Notes: generated by a model not told the origin, from the sequence alone. Numbered from the stretch's first letter, positions 1-11,225 are shown. The stretch is 61,967 nucleotides of DNA from Ferruginibacter sp. (GCA_025352695.1 JANXSK010000216.1:1-61967), one strand, 5' to 3'. Made by a program: numbers and translations.

Positions 1-67
1 AGGAGAACTTAGTTTGTTAGTTAATAATTATTTTGTTACCACCTACATTTCAAACGCTTCGGTAAAA

Positions 68-131
68 GTTCAATAAAGATTTGCTGTACAAGAGTGTGAC
101 GCCAATGAAGCTAAATAGAATACTTCGGCTA
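68..131 (-). repeat. Dispersed repeat, copy 1
   Basis: Read on the minus strand, this stretch has the ordered blocks TAGCCGAA, GTATT, CTTCATTGGCGTC, CACTC, TGTACA and ATTGAAC. The same blocks occur in the same order at 21013-21083 on the plus strand, with small spacing differences. The copy lies just downstream of atpD and in the same orientation as atpD, so it would be in the 3' untranslated region or the atpD-atpC spacer. The part at 122-141 also resembles the 'cttcggctacgctcag' type of repeat I recall as common in Bacteroidota genomes; that comparison is from memory. No coding potential is seen in 1-218. Confidence 0.6.
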
Positions 132-218
132 CGCTCAGTACTAAAGCACGGTTCATAAAAAACAGAAAATCTTCCCTTCTATCTTCTCATAATTTCTCCT
201 TCATTGGGCGGAGGAGGT

Positions 219-2075
<1,857 letters not shown>

Positions 2076-3188
2076 TTGTCTGTTTCAAAAAAAATTGTCC
2101 TTAACCTTTTTATAACGCTTAACATTTTTACAGTTTTTGTTTATTTGTTAGCCTGCCTGGTACCTTACTTAAATGCAGGCAAATTTTGGTTTATTGCAAT
2201 ACTAGGGCTGGGATTTCCATTGATAGCTGCTACGGTATTTATTTTTATGGTTTGTTGGCTTTTACTGCGTAGCAAATGGAGTTTACTTTCTTTAATGGCT
2301 TTACTACTTAGTTGGCAGCAGTTGGCCGTTGTATTTGCGTGGCATACAAAAGAACCATTTACTCTTAAAAAAGCCCCTAATAGTCTACGGGTTTTATCCT
2401 GGAATGTTTCCAGCTGGGATGAATTTAATAAGTTTACAAAAGGAGGGACAAGTTACCGGCCAGCAATGTTGGCAGAAATAAAAAAAAGTCAGGCAGACGT
2501 ACTTTGTTTTCAGGAATTTTTTGAATCGAGAAACACGAAAGTCTTTGACCCCACTCTTATAGAACTGCATAATATGGGCTACCCATATTATTATTATTTA
2601 CCCAGTTACAGCGAAATAAGAGAAGGCGAATTGGGGATGGCTATTTTTTCAAAATATCCCATTATCGATACCGGTATTTTTGATTTTGGACAAGAAGATA
2701 ATGCACAACAACTGATTTATGCGGATATCCAATTAAAAAATAAAACTGTAAGAGTGTTTACAATTCACCTGCAATCGGTAAGATTTGGCATGCAAGAATA
2801 TCAAAGCCTCAGCCAAATGAAACGCAGCGAAAAAGATGGTTTTAAAGATTCAAGAACAATAATAGGTAAGTTAAAAAGGGGTTACCTGGCCAGAAGCGTG
2901 CAGGCCGATATTGTAAATGATTTAGTACGAAAAAGCCCCTATCCGGTTATATTATGCGGCGATTTTAATGATGTACCAAACTCATATACTTATTTTACTG
3001 TAAAGGGAAATATGCAGGATGCTTTTTTAAAAAAAGGTTCAGGCATTGGAAGAACATTTAGGTTTATCTCGCCTACTCTAAGAATTGATTTCATCTTTGC
3101 AGATAAAAAATTTGTCATTAACCAATATCAAATTATTAATGTGCCCTACTCAGACCATTATGGCCATTTAGCAGATATCGGTTTTTAA
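2076..3188 (+). CDS. Membrane-anchored endonuclease/exonuclease/phosphatase family protein
   Basis: The 370-residue protein begins with a TTG codon. Three hydrophobic segments (about 8-30, 38-61, 66-88) are followed by an EEP-fold domain of about 260 residues, which probably faces the periplasm or outside. Hallmark motifs are present: LSWNVSSWDEF with the metal-site Asn at 110, VLCFQEFF with the catalytic Glu, GDFNDVPNS near 295, and SDHYGHLADI at the C-terminus. Families of this fold cleave phosphodiesters in nucleic acids, phosphoinositides or sphingomyelin; the substrate cannot be told from sequence. It is followed after 71 bases by a GNAT-like gene that has its own promoter box. The start is uncertain because no ATG lies near the N-terminus. 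Confidence 0.85.
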   Translation: MSVSKKIVLNLFITLNIFTVFVYLLACLVPYLNAGKFWFIAILGLGFPLIAATVFIFMVCWLLLRSKWSLLSLMALLLSWQQLAVVFAWHTKEPFTLKKAPNSLRVLSWNVSSWDEFNKFTKGGTSYRPAMLAEIKKSQADVLCFQEFFESRNTKVFDPTLIELHNMGYPYYYYLPSYSEIREGELGMAIFSKYPIIDTGIFDFGQEDNAQQLIYADIQLKNKTVRVFTIHLQSVRFGMQEYQSLSQMKRSEKDGFKDSRTIIGKLKRGYLARSVQADIVNDLVRKSPYPVILCGDFNDVPNSYTYFTVKGNMQDAFLKKGSGIGRTFRFISPTLRIDFIFADKKFVINQYQIINVPYSDHYGHLADIGF

Positions 3189-3236
3189 AGTTTACAACGC
3201 TATACAAGGAGCTTTTGAAGTATCAATCGGGTTACA

Positions 3237-3244
3237 TACTTTTG
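3237..3244 (+). promoter_or_regulatory. -7 promoter box for the GNAT-like gene
   Basis: TACTTTTG fits TAnnTTTG and ends 15 bases before the ATG at 3260. Its place downstream of a possible TTG start at 3215 argues that the ATG at 3260 is the real start. Confidence 0.5.
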
Positions 3245-3259
3245 TCTTTTTTATCTAAT

Positions 3260-4429
3260 ATGCTTCAACTAATTCCGGTAAATAATAAAACAACTGCCAA
3301 ACAATTTTTACAAGTAGCAGTAATATGCTACAAAAATGACCCCAAATGGATAAGACCACTGGATAAAGATGTAGAGGAAGTTTTTGATCCCAATAAAAAT
3401 AAAGCATATAGGTTTGGTGAAATTGAACGCTGGATATTAACAGATAACAACAAGTTAATTGGTCGTATAGCCGCTTTTGTAAATAAAAATTATAAAAACA
3501 AAGGAGACGATGTGCCCGTGGGTGGTATTGGTTTTTTTGAGTGTATCAATGATCAAAAAGCTGCGGATTTTTTACTAAACAATGCCAAAGACTGGCTTGT
3601 AATAAAAGGTATGGAAGCCATGGATGGCCCTATAAATTTTGGTGAAAGAGACCGCTGGTGGGGACTTGTAACCAAAGGATTTAATGAGCCGTTGTATTGC
3701 ATGAATTACAATCCGCCCTATTACCAGGAGCTGTTTGAAAACTATGGATTTAAACCCTTTTTTCATCAAATATGTTTTGGCATTCATCCTAAAGCACCGT
3801 TAACTGCAAAAATTTATGAACGGCATGCCTGCTATGACAAAGACCCTGATTTTACAGCTCAACACATCAATAAAAATCAATTAGAAAAATTTGCAGGAGA
3901 TTTTGCTACGGTTTACAACAAAGCCTGGGCGGGACATGGGGGATTAAAGCAAATGGCTAAGGAACAGGTAGTATTATTGTTTAATTCAATGAAGCCTGTA
4001 ATGGATGAACGTATCATTTGGTTTGCCTACCATCAACAAGAACCTATTGCTATTTTTATAAACCTCCCGGATTTAAACCAATGGTTTAAATCCCTTGATG
4101 GAAAATTTGGCCTCTTACAAAAACTAAAATTTTTATGGCTAAAAAAATTCAAACCAAATAAAAAATTCTGCGGAATAGTATTTGGCGTTGTACCTGAATG
4201 GCAGGGAAAAGGTATTGACAGTTTTATTGTGGTTGAATCTGCCAAACTAATTCAAACACCCGCCATTTCGTATACAGAATATGAAATGCAGTGGATTGGA
4301 GATTTTAATCCAAAAATGATCAATGTAGCGGAAGGTTTAGGCGGAACTTTCCGCAGCCGCAACCTTACCACCTATCGGTATTTATTTGACAGAACAAAGG
4401 AATTTAAAAGACATCCGATTTTATCGTAA
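3260..4429 (+). CDS. GNAT-like acyltransferase-family protein, function unknown
   Basis: A 389-residue cytosolic protein beginning MLQLIPVNNK. I recognise it as one of the long Bacteroidota proteins usually annotated as a hypothetical or N-acetyltransferase-like protein. The C-terminal part has a GNAT-like segment, FGVVPEWQGKGIDSFIV, which resembles the acetyl-CoA pyrophosphate-binding loop (Q/RxxGxG/A), and an aromatic-rich region follows. The substrate is unknown. An upstream in-frame TTG at 3215 is preceded by AAGGAG and would add 15 residues. I prefer the ATG at 3260 because a promoter box lies between the two and the first residues then match the domain start. No partner is obvious; dnaX lies 82 bases downstream. 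Confidence 0.7.
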   Translation: MLQLIPVNNKTTAKQFLQVAVICYKNDPKWIRPLDKDVEEVFDPNKNKAYRFGEIERWILTDNNKLIGRIAAFVNKNYKNKGDDVPVGGIGFFECINDQKAADFLLNNAKDWLVIKGMEAMDGPINFGERDRWWGLVTKGFNEPLYCMNYNPPYYQELFENYGFKPFFHQICFGIHPKAPLTAKIYERHACYDKDPDFTAQHINKNQLEKFAGDFATVYNKAWAGHGGLKQMAKEQVVLLFNSMKPVMDERIIWFAYHQQEPIAIFINLPDLNQWFKSLDGKFGLLQKLKFLWLKKFKPNKKFCGIVFGVVPEWQGKGIDSFIVVESAKLIQTPAISYTEYEMQWIGDFNPKMINVAEGLGGTFRSRNLTTYRYLFDRTKEFKRHPILS

Positions 4430-4511
4430 GCCATCAACTGCAACACAAAAACATACATGCTCCCACAATAATTAACTTAAAAAAAAACGGTATTAATCGT
4501 ACTTTGCACCT

Positions 4512-6335
4512 ATGGATAAGTTTGTTGTATCGGCTCGAAAATACAGGCCGCAAAATTTTTTAACCGTTGTGGGGCAAGCTCATATTACCACTACCCTAAA
4601 AAATGCGATTAAAAATAATCAGTTAGCACATGCTTTTTTATTTTGTGGACCAAGAGGTGTGGGTAAAACTACCTGTGCCAGGATCTTGGCAAAAACTATC
4701 AATTGCGAAAACCAGTCTAAAGATGGAGAGGCCTGCAATATTTGTAACAGTTGCATCTCCTTTGATGCAGGTACTTCTTTAAATATTCACGAATTAGATG
4801 CTGCCAGTAATAATTCGGTAGATGATATCAGAAGCCTTGTTGAGCAAGTTCGTTTTGCACCGCAGGCAGGCAAATACAAAGTATATATTGTAGATGAGGT
4901 ACACATGCTAAGTTCCTCTGCCTTTAACGCTTTTTTAAAAACACTGGAAGAGCCTCCTCCCTATGCTATTTTTATTTTAGCTACAACAGAGAAACATAAA
5001 ATACTGCCAACTATTTTAAGCCGTTGCCAGACATTTGATTTTAAACGAATAACAAACAATGATACGGTTGAGCACCTCCAGGAAATTTGCGATAAGGAAT
5101 CTATCAAAGCTGATAAAGCAGCCCTCCATATAATTGCACAAAAAAGCGAAGGCTGCATGAGAGATTCGCTGAGTATTTTAGATAAAATAGTAAGTTTTAC
5201 AAATAGCCAGGTAACCTACGCCAATACATTAGAACACCTGAATATTTTAGATGAAGATTACTATTTTAAAATGCTTACTTTTTTACAACAACAGGATCTT
5301 AGCAGTAGTCTGCTAATGTATGATGAAATAAACCGCAAAGGTTTTGAAGGAGATACTGTTTTGAATGGGTTTGCAGAGTTTTTACGCAACCTACTTGTAA
5401 GCCGTGATGCTAAAGTAGCTATGCTGCTTGAAGTAGCCGAAGATTTTAAACAAAAATATTTGCAAACAGCCCAAAAAATTCCTGCTGCATACATTATTAG
5501 TGCCCTAAATATTTTAAGTGAAGCTGAATTAAATTATAAACAGTCTCGCAATAAACGCCTGCATGTGGAACTTACTATTATTAAGCTAAGTTATTTACAA
5601 CAAGCACTGGAACTGGTGAACAATGATGGAGTTGTAAGTAAAAAAAAAATAATTGATGGTGCCAAAACAGTAGCTTTTAGAGCACTGCCAGTTATAAGTG
5701 TGTCTCAAAGTAAATCGGAGGAAAGCAATTTTGAGACTAAATATCAACCGCCAAAGCCATTAAAAACAAAGCAACCCAGCGAAGCAAAATTAATTATTGA
5801 AAGGCCTTCTATTGAAATAAAAAAATTACCCAACAATAACGCAAATCAAAATTTAGATACCATAACTACAACCGCGGCACCAAAAACCACGCTTGGTTCA
5901 CTTAGTAAGATACGGCAGCAAATAACACAGCAAAACAAAAATGGCAATCCTGAAGCTATCCTTATTACAGAAGAAGAATTATATGTTTGCTGGGGTCAGT
6001 TTATTGAAAAGCTTAGAATAAAAAGTAATTTTTCGGCCGTTACTAATTTTAAAGCTGCCGAGTTAAACGTAATTGATAACAATACCATTGAAATTATTAC
6101 ACAAGGAGAAATACACAAGGCATTTATTGAGGTAGAAAGATCCAATCTTATTACACATTTACAAAATTACTTTAATAACAAGGTGCTTATTTACCAGGTG
6201 ATGGTAATAGAGAAAGAAGATGCCGCTGTAGCTTCGGATGTACCTTTAACCAGAAAACAACAGTATTTAAAAATTATTGAAGAATATCCATTGGTAAAAG
6301 AATTAAAAGAAAGATTAAAATTAGAGCTTGACTAA
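4512..6335 (+). CDS. dnaX: DNA polymerase III subunit gamma/tau
   Basis: This is the clamp-loader ATPase and tau scaffold of the replicative polymerase. The 607-residue sequence has Walker A GPRGVGKT at 46-53, a four-cysteine zinc site (C65, C75, C78, C81), Walker B DEVH at 128-131 and an LEEPP sensor region near 146-149. The AAA+ and collar domains run to about 370. A low-complexity Lys/Pro/Asn linker (about 385-470) and a C-terminal tau-like domain follow. I do not see a clear slippery heptamer followed by a stem that would support a frameshifted gamma product, but A-rich runs such as AAAAAAAA near 5641 would deserve a check. A TACTTTG sequence ends only five bases before the ATG, so the message may be leaderless. 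Confidence 0.96.
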   Translation: MDKFVVSARKYRPQNFLTVVGQAHITTTLKNAIKNNQLAHAFLFCGPRGVGKTTCARILAKTINCENQSKDGEACNICNSCISFDAGTSLNIHELDAASNNSVDDIRSLVEQVRFAPQAGKYKVYIVDEVHMLSSSAFNAFLKTLEEPPPYAIFILATTEKHKILPTILSRCQTFDFKRITNNDTVEHLQEICDKESIKADKAALHIIAQKSEGCMRDSLSILDKIVSFTNSQVTYANTLEHLNILDEDYYFKMLTFLQQQDLSSSLLMYDEINRKGFEGDTVLNGFAEFLRNLLVSRDAKVAMLLEVAEDFKQKYLQTAQKIPAAYIISALNILSEAELNYKQSRNKRLHVELTIIKLSYLQQALELVNNDGVVSKKKIIDGAKTVAFRALPVISVSQSKSEESNFETKYQPPKPLKTKQPSEAKLIIERPSIEIKKLPNNNANQNLDTITTTAAPKTTLGSLSKIRQQITQQNKNGNPEAILITEEELYVCWGQFIEKLRIKSNFSAVTNFKAAELNVIDNNTIEIITQGEIHKAFIEVERSNLITHLQNYFNNKVLIYQVMVIEKEDAAVASDVPLTRKQQYLKIIEEYPLVKELKERLKLELD

Positions 6336-6369
6336 TAAATCAAGTAGATTATATTTCCCTTTTTTGCAT

Positions 6370-6377
6370 TAATTTCG
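6370..6377 (+). promoter_or_regulatory. Variant -7 promoter box before the acyltransferase gene
   Basis: TAATTTCG matches the variant TAnnTTCG also seen before rplS and rny in this window. It ends 34 bases before the ATG. Confidence 0.4.
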
Positions 6378-6411
6378 ACCTTCAATTTAAACACAGTAGA
6401 AATAATATATT

Positions 6412-8049
6412 ATGGCAGAAGTGATACGAATGCCGCTGTTGAGCGATACCATGACGGAAGGAAAAATAATAACCTGGAACAAAAAAGTAGGCGATAAAGT
6501 AAAAAGCGATGATGTACTGGCTGATGTGGAAACAGATAAAGCTACTATGGAAGTAAATGGTTACGTAGATGGCACTTTACTTTATATAGGCGTACCTGCA
6601 GGTGAGGCCGCCAAAATAAACCAGATTATTGCTATTGTTGGTAAGGAAGGAGAAGATTATCAAGCCTTGCTTGACGGAGATAAAGATGCACCAAAAGCAG
6701 CGCCAGCAAAGGAAAATAAAGAAGTAGCGCCAGCAACTTCTACCCAGGCTGCACCTGATGCTAAAGTAACTTTGCCTGAAGGAACTAAAGAAATAAGAAT
6801 GCCTTTACTAAGTGATACTATGACAGAAGGCAAGATAATATCCTGGAATAAAAAAGTGGGCGATAGCGTAAAAAGTGATGATGTATTGGCTGATGTGGAA
6901 ACAGATAAAGCTACCATGGAAGTTGTAGGCTATGAAGAAGGTACTTTATTATACATTGGTGTAGAGGCAGGAAGTGCAGCTAAAATAAATGAAATTATCG
7001 CCATCGTTGGTAAGCCTGGTACGGATGTTAGCGCTTATATAGCAGCCGAAAAATCAGGCGCTAATTCAGCTGTAGCCGCAGTCTCCGCTCCCGTAGAAGC
7101 TGATACAACTGCAACAGCAGCAACTGAAACAGAAAGTAAAGAAGCCTCCGGAGATCAGCGTGTTAAAGCATCACCCCTTGCAAAAAAATTAGCTGCGGAT
7201 AAAGGCATTGACCTTTCAAAAGTTAATGGAAGTGGTGACAATGGCCGAATTACTAAAAAGGATATTGATAGTTATGTGCCCGCTGCTACTAAACCGGCTG
7301 TAGCGGATGCATCTAAAGCTGCACCTGCTGCAAAAACTGTTGCACCAGTCTTTATAGCAAACGGACAAGAAGGATTTACAGATACGCCCCTAACCCAAAT
7401 GCGTAAAGTAATTGCACGTCGCCTTAGTGAAAGTAAATTTGCTGCACCGCATTTTTATTTAACGATGGAAATAAACATGGACAATGCCATGACTTCCCGT
7501 GTTGCCATGAATGAGATTAGCCCGGTAAAAATTTCTTTTAATGACATGATCATAAAAGCCAGTGCTATGGCTTTGCGTCTTCATCCAGATGTTAACAGCA
7601 GCTGGATGGGAGATTTTGTTCGCCACAACCACCACATTCATATCGGCTCTGCATTGGCATTACCAGAAGGTTTAATTGTACCTGTTATCCGTTTTGCTGA
7701 TCAAAAATCTTTATCTCAAATTGCTGCTGATGCAAAGGAATTATATGGCAAAGCAAAAGATAAAAAATTACAGCCTGCTGAATTTAGTGGCAATACGTTT
7801 ACCATTTCTAATTTAGGCATGATGGATATTGAAGAATTTACCGCCATCATTAATCCGCCGGACAGTGCTATTTTAGCAGTAGGCGCCATTAAAGAAAAAG
7901 TGGTGAAAAGAGGGGATGGCTTTGGCGTAATAAACGCAATGAAACTTACCCTAAGCTGCGATCATAGAAGTGTAGATGGGGCCGTTGGAGCTGCTTTTTT
8001 ACAAACGCTAAAAAAGTTTTTAGAGAACCCGGTTACGATGCTGGTGTAG
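6412..8049 (+). CDS. Dihydrolipoamide acetyltransferase (pyruvate dehydrogenase E2)
   Basis: This is the core acyltransferase of a 2-oxoacid dehydrogenase complex, most likely pyruvate dehydrogenase, moving acetyl groups from lipoamide to CoA. The 545 residues hold two lipoyl domains (about 1-78 with lysine 43, and 125-202 with lysine 166, both in ETDKATMEV), Ala/Pro/Thr-rich linkers, a peripheral subunit-binding domain (251-289), and the catalytic domain from about 325 with DHRSVDG near the end (His about 518). The two lipoyl domains are almost identical over their first 45 residues, although the codons differ. No E1 or E3 gene is adjacent. A strong hairpin terminator follows. Pyruvate specificity is inferred from the two-lipoyl architecture and overall similarity. 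Confidence 0.92.
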   Translation: MAEVIRMPLLSDTMTEGKIITWNKKVGDKVKSDDVLADVETDKATMEVNGYVDGTLLYIGVPAGEAAKINQIIAIVGKEGEDYQALLDGDKDAPKAAPAKENKEVAPATSTQAAPDAKVTLPEGTKEIRMPLLSDTMTEGKIISWNKKVGDSVKSDDVLADVETDKATMEVVGYEEGTLLYIGVEAGSAAKINEIIAIVGKPGTDVSAYIAAEKSGANSAVAAVSAPVEADTTATAATETESKEASGDQRVKASPLAKKLAADKGIDLSKVNGSGDNGRITKKDIDSYVPAATKPAVADASKAAPAAKTVAPVFIANGQEGFTDTPLTQMRKVIARRLSESKFAAPHFYLTMEINMDNAMTSRVAMNEISPVKISFNDMIIKASAMALRLHPDVNSSWMGDFVRHNHHIHIGSALALPEGLIVPVIRFADQKSLSQIAADAKELYGKAKDKKLQPAEFSGNTFTISNLGMMDIEEFTAIINPPDSAILAVGAIKEKVVKRGDGFGVINAMKLTLSCDHRSVDGAVGAAFLQTLKKFLENPVTMLV

Positions 8050-8073
8050 TTTTTTTCAATATATTTTATAAGG

Positions 8074-8101
8074 CGTTGGTTTTAAAACCAACGTCTTTTT
8101 T
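8074..8101 (+). terminator. Rho-independent terminator after the E2 gene
   Basis: A perfect 10-bp stem (CGTTGGTTTT at 8074-8083 with AAAACCAACG at 8084-8093) is followed by a T-rich tract at 8094-8101. It lies 25 bases after the E2 stop codon. Confidence 0.85.
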
Positions 8102-8163
8102 ATTTTATGAGAAGTCTATTTTTAAAGATTGCAAAAGCCTTCAAAAGAATAATTTAATCAACG

Positions 8164-8171
8164 TAAATTTG
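8164..8171 (+). promoter_or_regulatory. -7 promoter box for the DCC-family gene
   Basis: TAAATTTG is an exact TAnnTTTG match that ends 11 bases before the ATG at 8183. Confidence 0.6.
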
Positions 8172-8182
8172 TATTGTAGAAA

Positions 8183-8581
8183 ATGAATTCCAAACCCATC
8201 ATATTGTTCGACGGTATTTGTAACCTCTGTGATGGTGCTGTGCAGTTTGTTATCAAACATGATCGGGAAGGAAAATTTTTATTTGCTGCTCTGCAAAGCG
8301 AAGCAGGGCAAGCACTTTTGAAAGAATACGGCCTGCCTGGTGAAAATTTTAATTCTTTCATATTGCTGCAGGATGAAAAAATTTACAACAAATCTACCGC
8401 TGCTTTAAAAGTTGTCAGACAAATAAAGGGAGCATGGAGTTGCCTGTATATTTTTATTATTGTTCCAACATTTATCAGGGATGCAGTTTATAACTGGATT
8501 GCCCAAAACCGGTACAAATGGTTTGGTAAAAAAGATAGGTGTATGATGCCGACGCCTGAACTACAAGCAAGATTTTTATAA
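8183..8581 (+). CDS. DCC family thiol-disulfide oxidoreductase-like protein (DUF393)
   Basis: A 132-residue protein with the family signature near the N-terminus: Asp10, Cys13 and Cys16 in FDGICNLC. The family takes its name from this DxxCxxC pattern and is thought to have thiol-redox activity, though substrates are mostly unknown. The central FAALQSEAGQALL segment and the C-terminal YRWFG-like segment (YKWFGKKDRCMMPTPE) also fit the family. There is no signal peptide. The CoA-binding gene starts 12 bases after its stop, so the two probably form an operon under the promoter box at 8164. Confidence 0.9.
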   Translation: MNSKPIILFDGICNLCDGAVQFVIKHDREGKFLFAALQSEAGQALLKEYGLPGENFNSFILLQDEKIYNKSTAALKVVRQIKGAWSCLYIFIIVPTFIRDAVYNWIAQNRYKWFGKKDRCMMPTPELQARFL

Positions 8582-8593
8582 TAGTAACACAAA

Positions 8594-8959
8594 ATGGAAA
8601 AGAAAAAAACATTGGTAATTGGCGCATCCGAAAATCCGGAACGGTATAGTTATTTGGCAGTTAAAAAATTAATTGCTCGCCAACATCCAGTTGTTGCACT
8701 TGGAATTAAAAAGGGACAAATTGACAATACGATAATTGAAACGGAAAAAATAGCCCTGAAAGATATTGATACCGTTACCCTTTATATAAATGCTGCCATA
8801 CAACCTGACTATTACAAATATATTTTATCCCTTAATCCCAAAAGAATAATTTTTAATCCGGGTACAGAAAATACAGAATTTGAAACGCTGGCAAAACAAC
8901 AGGGCATTTTTACTATGGAAGCCTGTACACTTGTATTGTTAGGTACAGGTCAATATTAA
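8594..8959 (+). CDS. CoA-binding domain protein
   Basis: A single-domain 121-residue protein with a Rossmann-like nucleotide-binding start (LVIGASENPERYSY, residues 7-20), as in the small YccU-type CoA-binding proteins. A TLYINAAIQPDYYKYIL segment and IIFNPGTENTEFE near residues 96-108 match the usual core. It is distinct from succinyl-CoA synthetase alpha because the rest of that enzyme is absent. The role is unknown; members may sense or bind CoA derivatives. It is probably cotranscribed with the DCC gene, since the gap is only 12 bases. Confidence 0.85.
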   Translation: MEKKKTLVIGASENPERYSYLAVKKLIARQHPVVALGIKKGQIDNTIIETEKIALKDIDTVTLYINAAIQPDYYKYILSLNPKRIIFNPGTENTEFETLAKQQGIFTMEACTLVLLGTGQY

Positions 8960-9106
8960 TACATACAACTGTAGCTATTCTTCTAATTCGTAGCAATCTT
9001 TTCATTTTAATAACATTCTGTAAAATAATTACTGCAGATCTGCGTTTACAAAAATAAGATTATGCATTTTTTGCTTCATCGCAATTAATAAATTAATACC
9101 ATTACC

Positions 9107-9562
9107 ATGAAAACCCTTACCACTATTTCATTAACAGGACTCTTTTCTCTGTTCTTTTTTTTAGGCATAGCGCAAACTACTGCTAAAAACAAGCCTTCAT
9201 TATTTAGCAATTTTCCGGATGAAATTAATTGTACAGCAGCTCAATTAAATGGCTTTTTTGATGTTGCGCAGGGGCAGAATGTAAAAGTATCTTTCAATAA
9301 TAATATCCTGCTTGCAGGTAGTATAAAAAGTAATATCGTAAAATATAGTAACCTACAAACAGTTATCGTCAAGTTACCTGCATTTAATAATATTTTATTC
9401 ACCTTATCCAAAAGATCTGATGGACATGAAAATATTACGTTTGTAGGACATTTGTTTGACAATGCTTTTACTGATGGATATGAATTAAAACAAACTGATA
9501 AACTTAATTACAAACTTATTAAAATTTCAATGGAGAAAATTTTACCGGCATGTAATCAATAA
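9107..9562 (+). CDS. Secreted hypothetical protein next to a metalloprotease
   Basis: I do not recognise this 151-residue protein. It has a clear signal peptide (about 1-22, ending at LGIAQ), and the mature part is polar with alternating hydrophobic strands, suggesting a small beta-rich domain. Only two cysteines are in the mature chain (in EINCTAAQ and at the LPACNQ C-terminus), which could form a disulfide. The metzincin protease gene starts 76 bases downstream on the same strand with no terminator between, so cotranscription is possible. A role as partner or inhibitor of that protease is only a guess from position. Confidence 0.6.
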   Translation: MKTLTTISLTGLFSLFFFLGIAQTTAKNKPSLFSNFPDEINCTAAQLNGFFDVAQGQNVKVSFNNNILLAGSIKSNIVKYSNLQTVIVKLPAFNNILFTLSKRSDGHENITFVGHLFDNAFTDGYELKQTDKLNYKLIKISMEKILPACNQ

Positions 9563-9638
9563 AAGTAAATATGCTTACCCTTACCCAATCCTTATCCTTA
9601 CCTATTTCCTCCTCACCCACGAAAAGAAAAACGACAAT

Positions 9639-11225
9639 ATGAAAACTACTTTTACCCCCTTAATATTGTTGTTGGCATTATTGGTTTCTTTTAATGTATA
9701 TAGTTTGCAAAAACTTAGCAGTTTACCTACAGCTACCGCTACAATTTATTTAGATTTTAATGGTCATACCGTAAACAGTGGTGTTTGGCAAAGCGGTAAG
9801 ACTTTTACTTGTGCCGCAGCTGGATTAACAGATGCTCAAATTACAGAAATATTTTATCGGGTTTCAGAAGATTACAGGCCTTTTAATTTAAATGTTACTA
9901 CAGATTCCAGCGTATTTTTAAATGCCCCGCTGGAACAAAGGATGAGGGTGGTTATAACACCTACAAGTGCCTGGTATCCTGGTGTTGGCGGTGTTGCTTA
10001 TGTGGGTTCTTTTTCGTGGGGGGATGACACGCCGTGTTTTGTTTTTTGCGACAAACTGGGACCCAATAATACAAAAATGGTAGCCGAATGCTGCTCACAC
10101 GAAAGTGGACACACCGTTGGTTTATCGCACCAATCAAAATATGATGGTAGTTGTAACCTTACAGCTGCTTATAATGATGGGGTAGGTTCTGGTGAAGTTG
10201 GCTGGGCTCCCATTATGGGCAACAGTTATTACCGCAATATGAGTGGCTGGAACAATGGACCAACACCTTATGGCTGTGCTGCTGTGCAGGATAATTTATC
10301 AATCATTACCACACAAAATGGATTTACCTACAGGGCGGATGATTACTCAGATGATATCAATGGAACGCCTACTTTTATTAATATTTCTCCAAGTCCGATC
10401 AAAGGCATTATTACTACTTCCACAGATGCGGATGCATTCAAAATTTATATTCCTGAAAATACAAATTTTCATATAGATGTAAATCCTTTTAATATTGGTG
10501 CCAATAACCAGGGAGCCGATCTTGATGTGAAAGTTTCTTTGTATGACGCAACAAAAACACTGGTAAGAACCTATGACCCTTCTGACAAGATGAATGTCGC
10601 AATTGATACCATTTTAAATTCAGGCGATTACTATCTGGTAGTAAGAGGATCCGGCAACAATAATGTAAGTGATTATGGAAGCCTTGGTTCATACAACATT
10701 ACAGGCTTAAAAGGAATATTGCCAATACGCCAGGTAAAACTAACAGGTAAACTAGATAAAAATAAACACCATCTAAATTGGAATATTGTTAGTGATGATC
10801 CAATAAAATCAATCATGATCGAATCTTCCACCAACGGTAATAATTTTAACGCCATTGCTACAATTAGTGGAGGTGCCGTTAGTAATTATATAAATACGTC
10901 GTTGGCAAACACCGAAATTTATTACAGGTTAAAAGTAACTTCTGTAACAAACCAAACTGTTTACTCAAACATCATAGCGTTAAAGACAACTGAAAAAGAA
11001 GAAAAGTTCTTTAAAGTATCAACATTTGTTCACAGTCAAATTACAGTTACCGCAGCTAATAATTACCAATATCGGTTAAGTGATATCAATGGCAATACCG
11101 TTGCAAGGGGCAATGGCAACACAGGGTTTAATCAACTTAATATTGATCACAAGCCAGCAGGAATTTATATACTGCAGTTGTTTAATAATAATGAAAAACA
11201 AACCGAAAGAATTATAAAACAGTAA
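9639..11225 (+). CDS. Secreted metzincin-type zinc metalloprotease with C-terminal sorting domain
   Basis: A secreted 528-residue protein with a signal peptide (about 1-22). The zinc motif HESGHTVGLSH at 154-164 is the full metzincin signature HExxHxxGxxH, and a downstream PIMG sequence at 191-194 fits the Met-turn. The catalytic region covers about 30-235. A pre-peptidase C-terminal-like beta domain follows at about 260-350 (DADAFKIY to YYLVVRGSG), then a linker beta domain. The last 70 residues (YQYRLSDINGNTVARG and AGIYILQLF) look like a type A sorting domain for type IX secretion, whose PorT component is encoded at 13744. The substrate is unknown. A strong terminator follows. Confidence 0.88.
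   Translation: MKTTFTPLILLLALLVSFNVYSLQKLSSLPTATATIYLDFNGHTVNSGVWQSGKTFTCAAAGLTDAQITEIFYRVSEDYRPFNLNVTTDSSVFLNAPLEQRMRVVITPTSAWYPGVGGVAYVGSFSWGDDTPCFVFCDKLGPNNTKMVAECCSHESGHTVGLSHQSKYDGSCNLTAAYNDGVGSGEVGWAPIMGNSYYRNMSGWNNGPTPYGCAAVQDNLSIITTQNGFTYRADDYSDDINGTPTFINISPSPIKGIITTSTDADAFKIYIPENTNFHIDVNPFNIGANNQGADLDVKVSLYDATKTLVRTYDPSDKMNVAIDTILNSGDYYLVVRGSGNNNVSDYGSLGSYNITGLKGILPIRQVKLTGKLDKNKHHLNWNIVSDDPIKSIMIESSTNGNNFNAIATISGGAVSNYINTSLANTEIYYRLKVTSVTNQTVYSNIIALKTTEKEEKFFKVSTFVHSQITVTAANNYQYRLSDINGNTVARGNGNTGFNQLNIDHKPAGIYILQLFNNNEKQTERIIKQ

Noticed and set aside
1..218. ATP synthase epsilon gene (atpC) next to atpD
   Set aside because: No frame in this stretch gives an epsilon subunit; only the repeat copy at 68-131 is seen. 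It may lie beyond the window.
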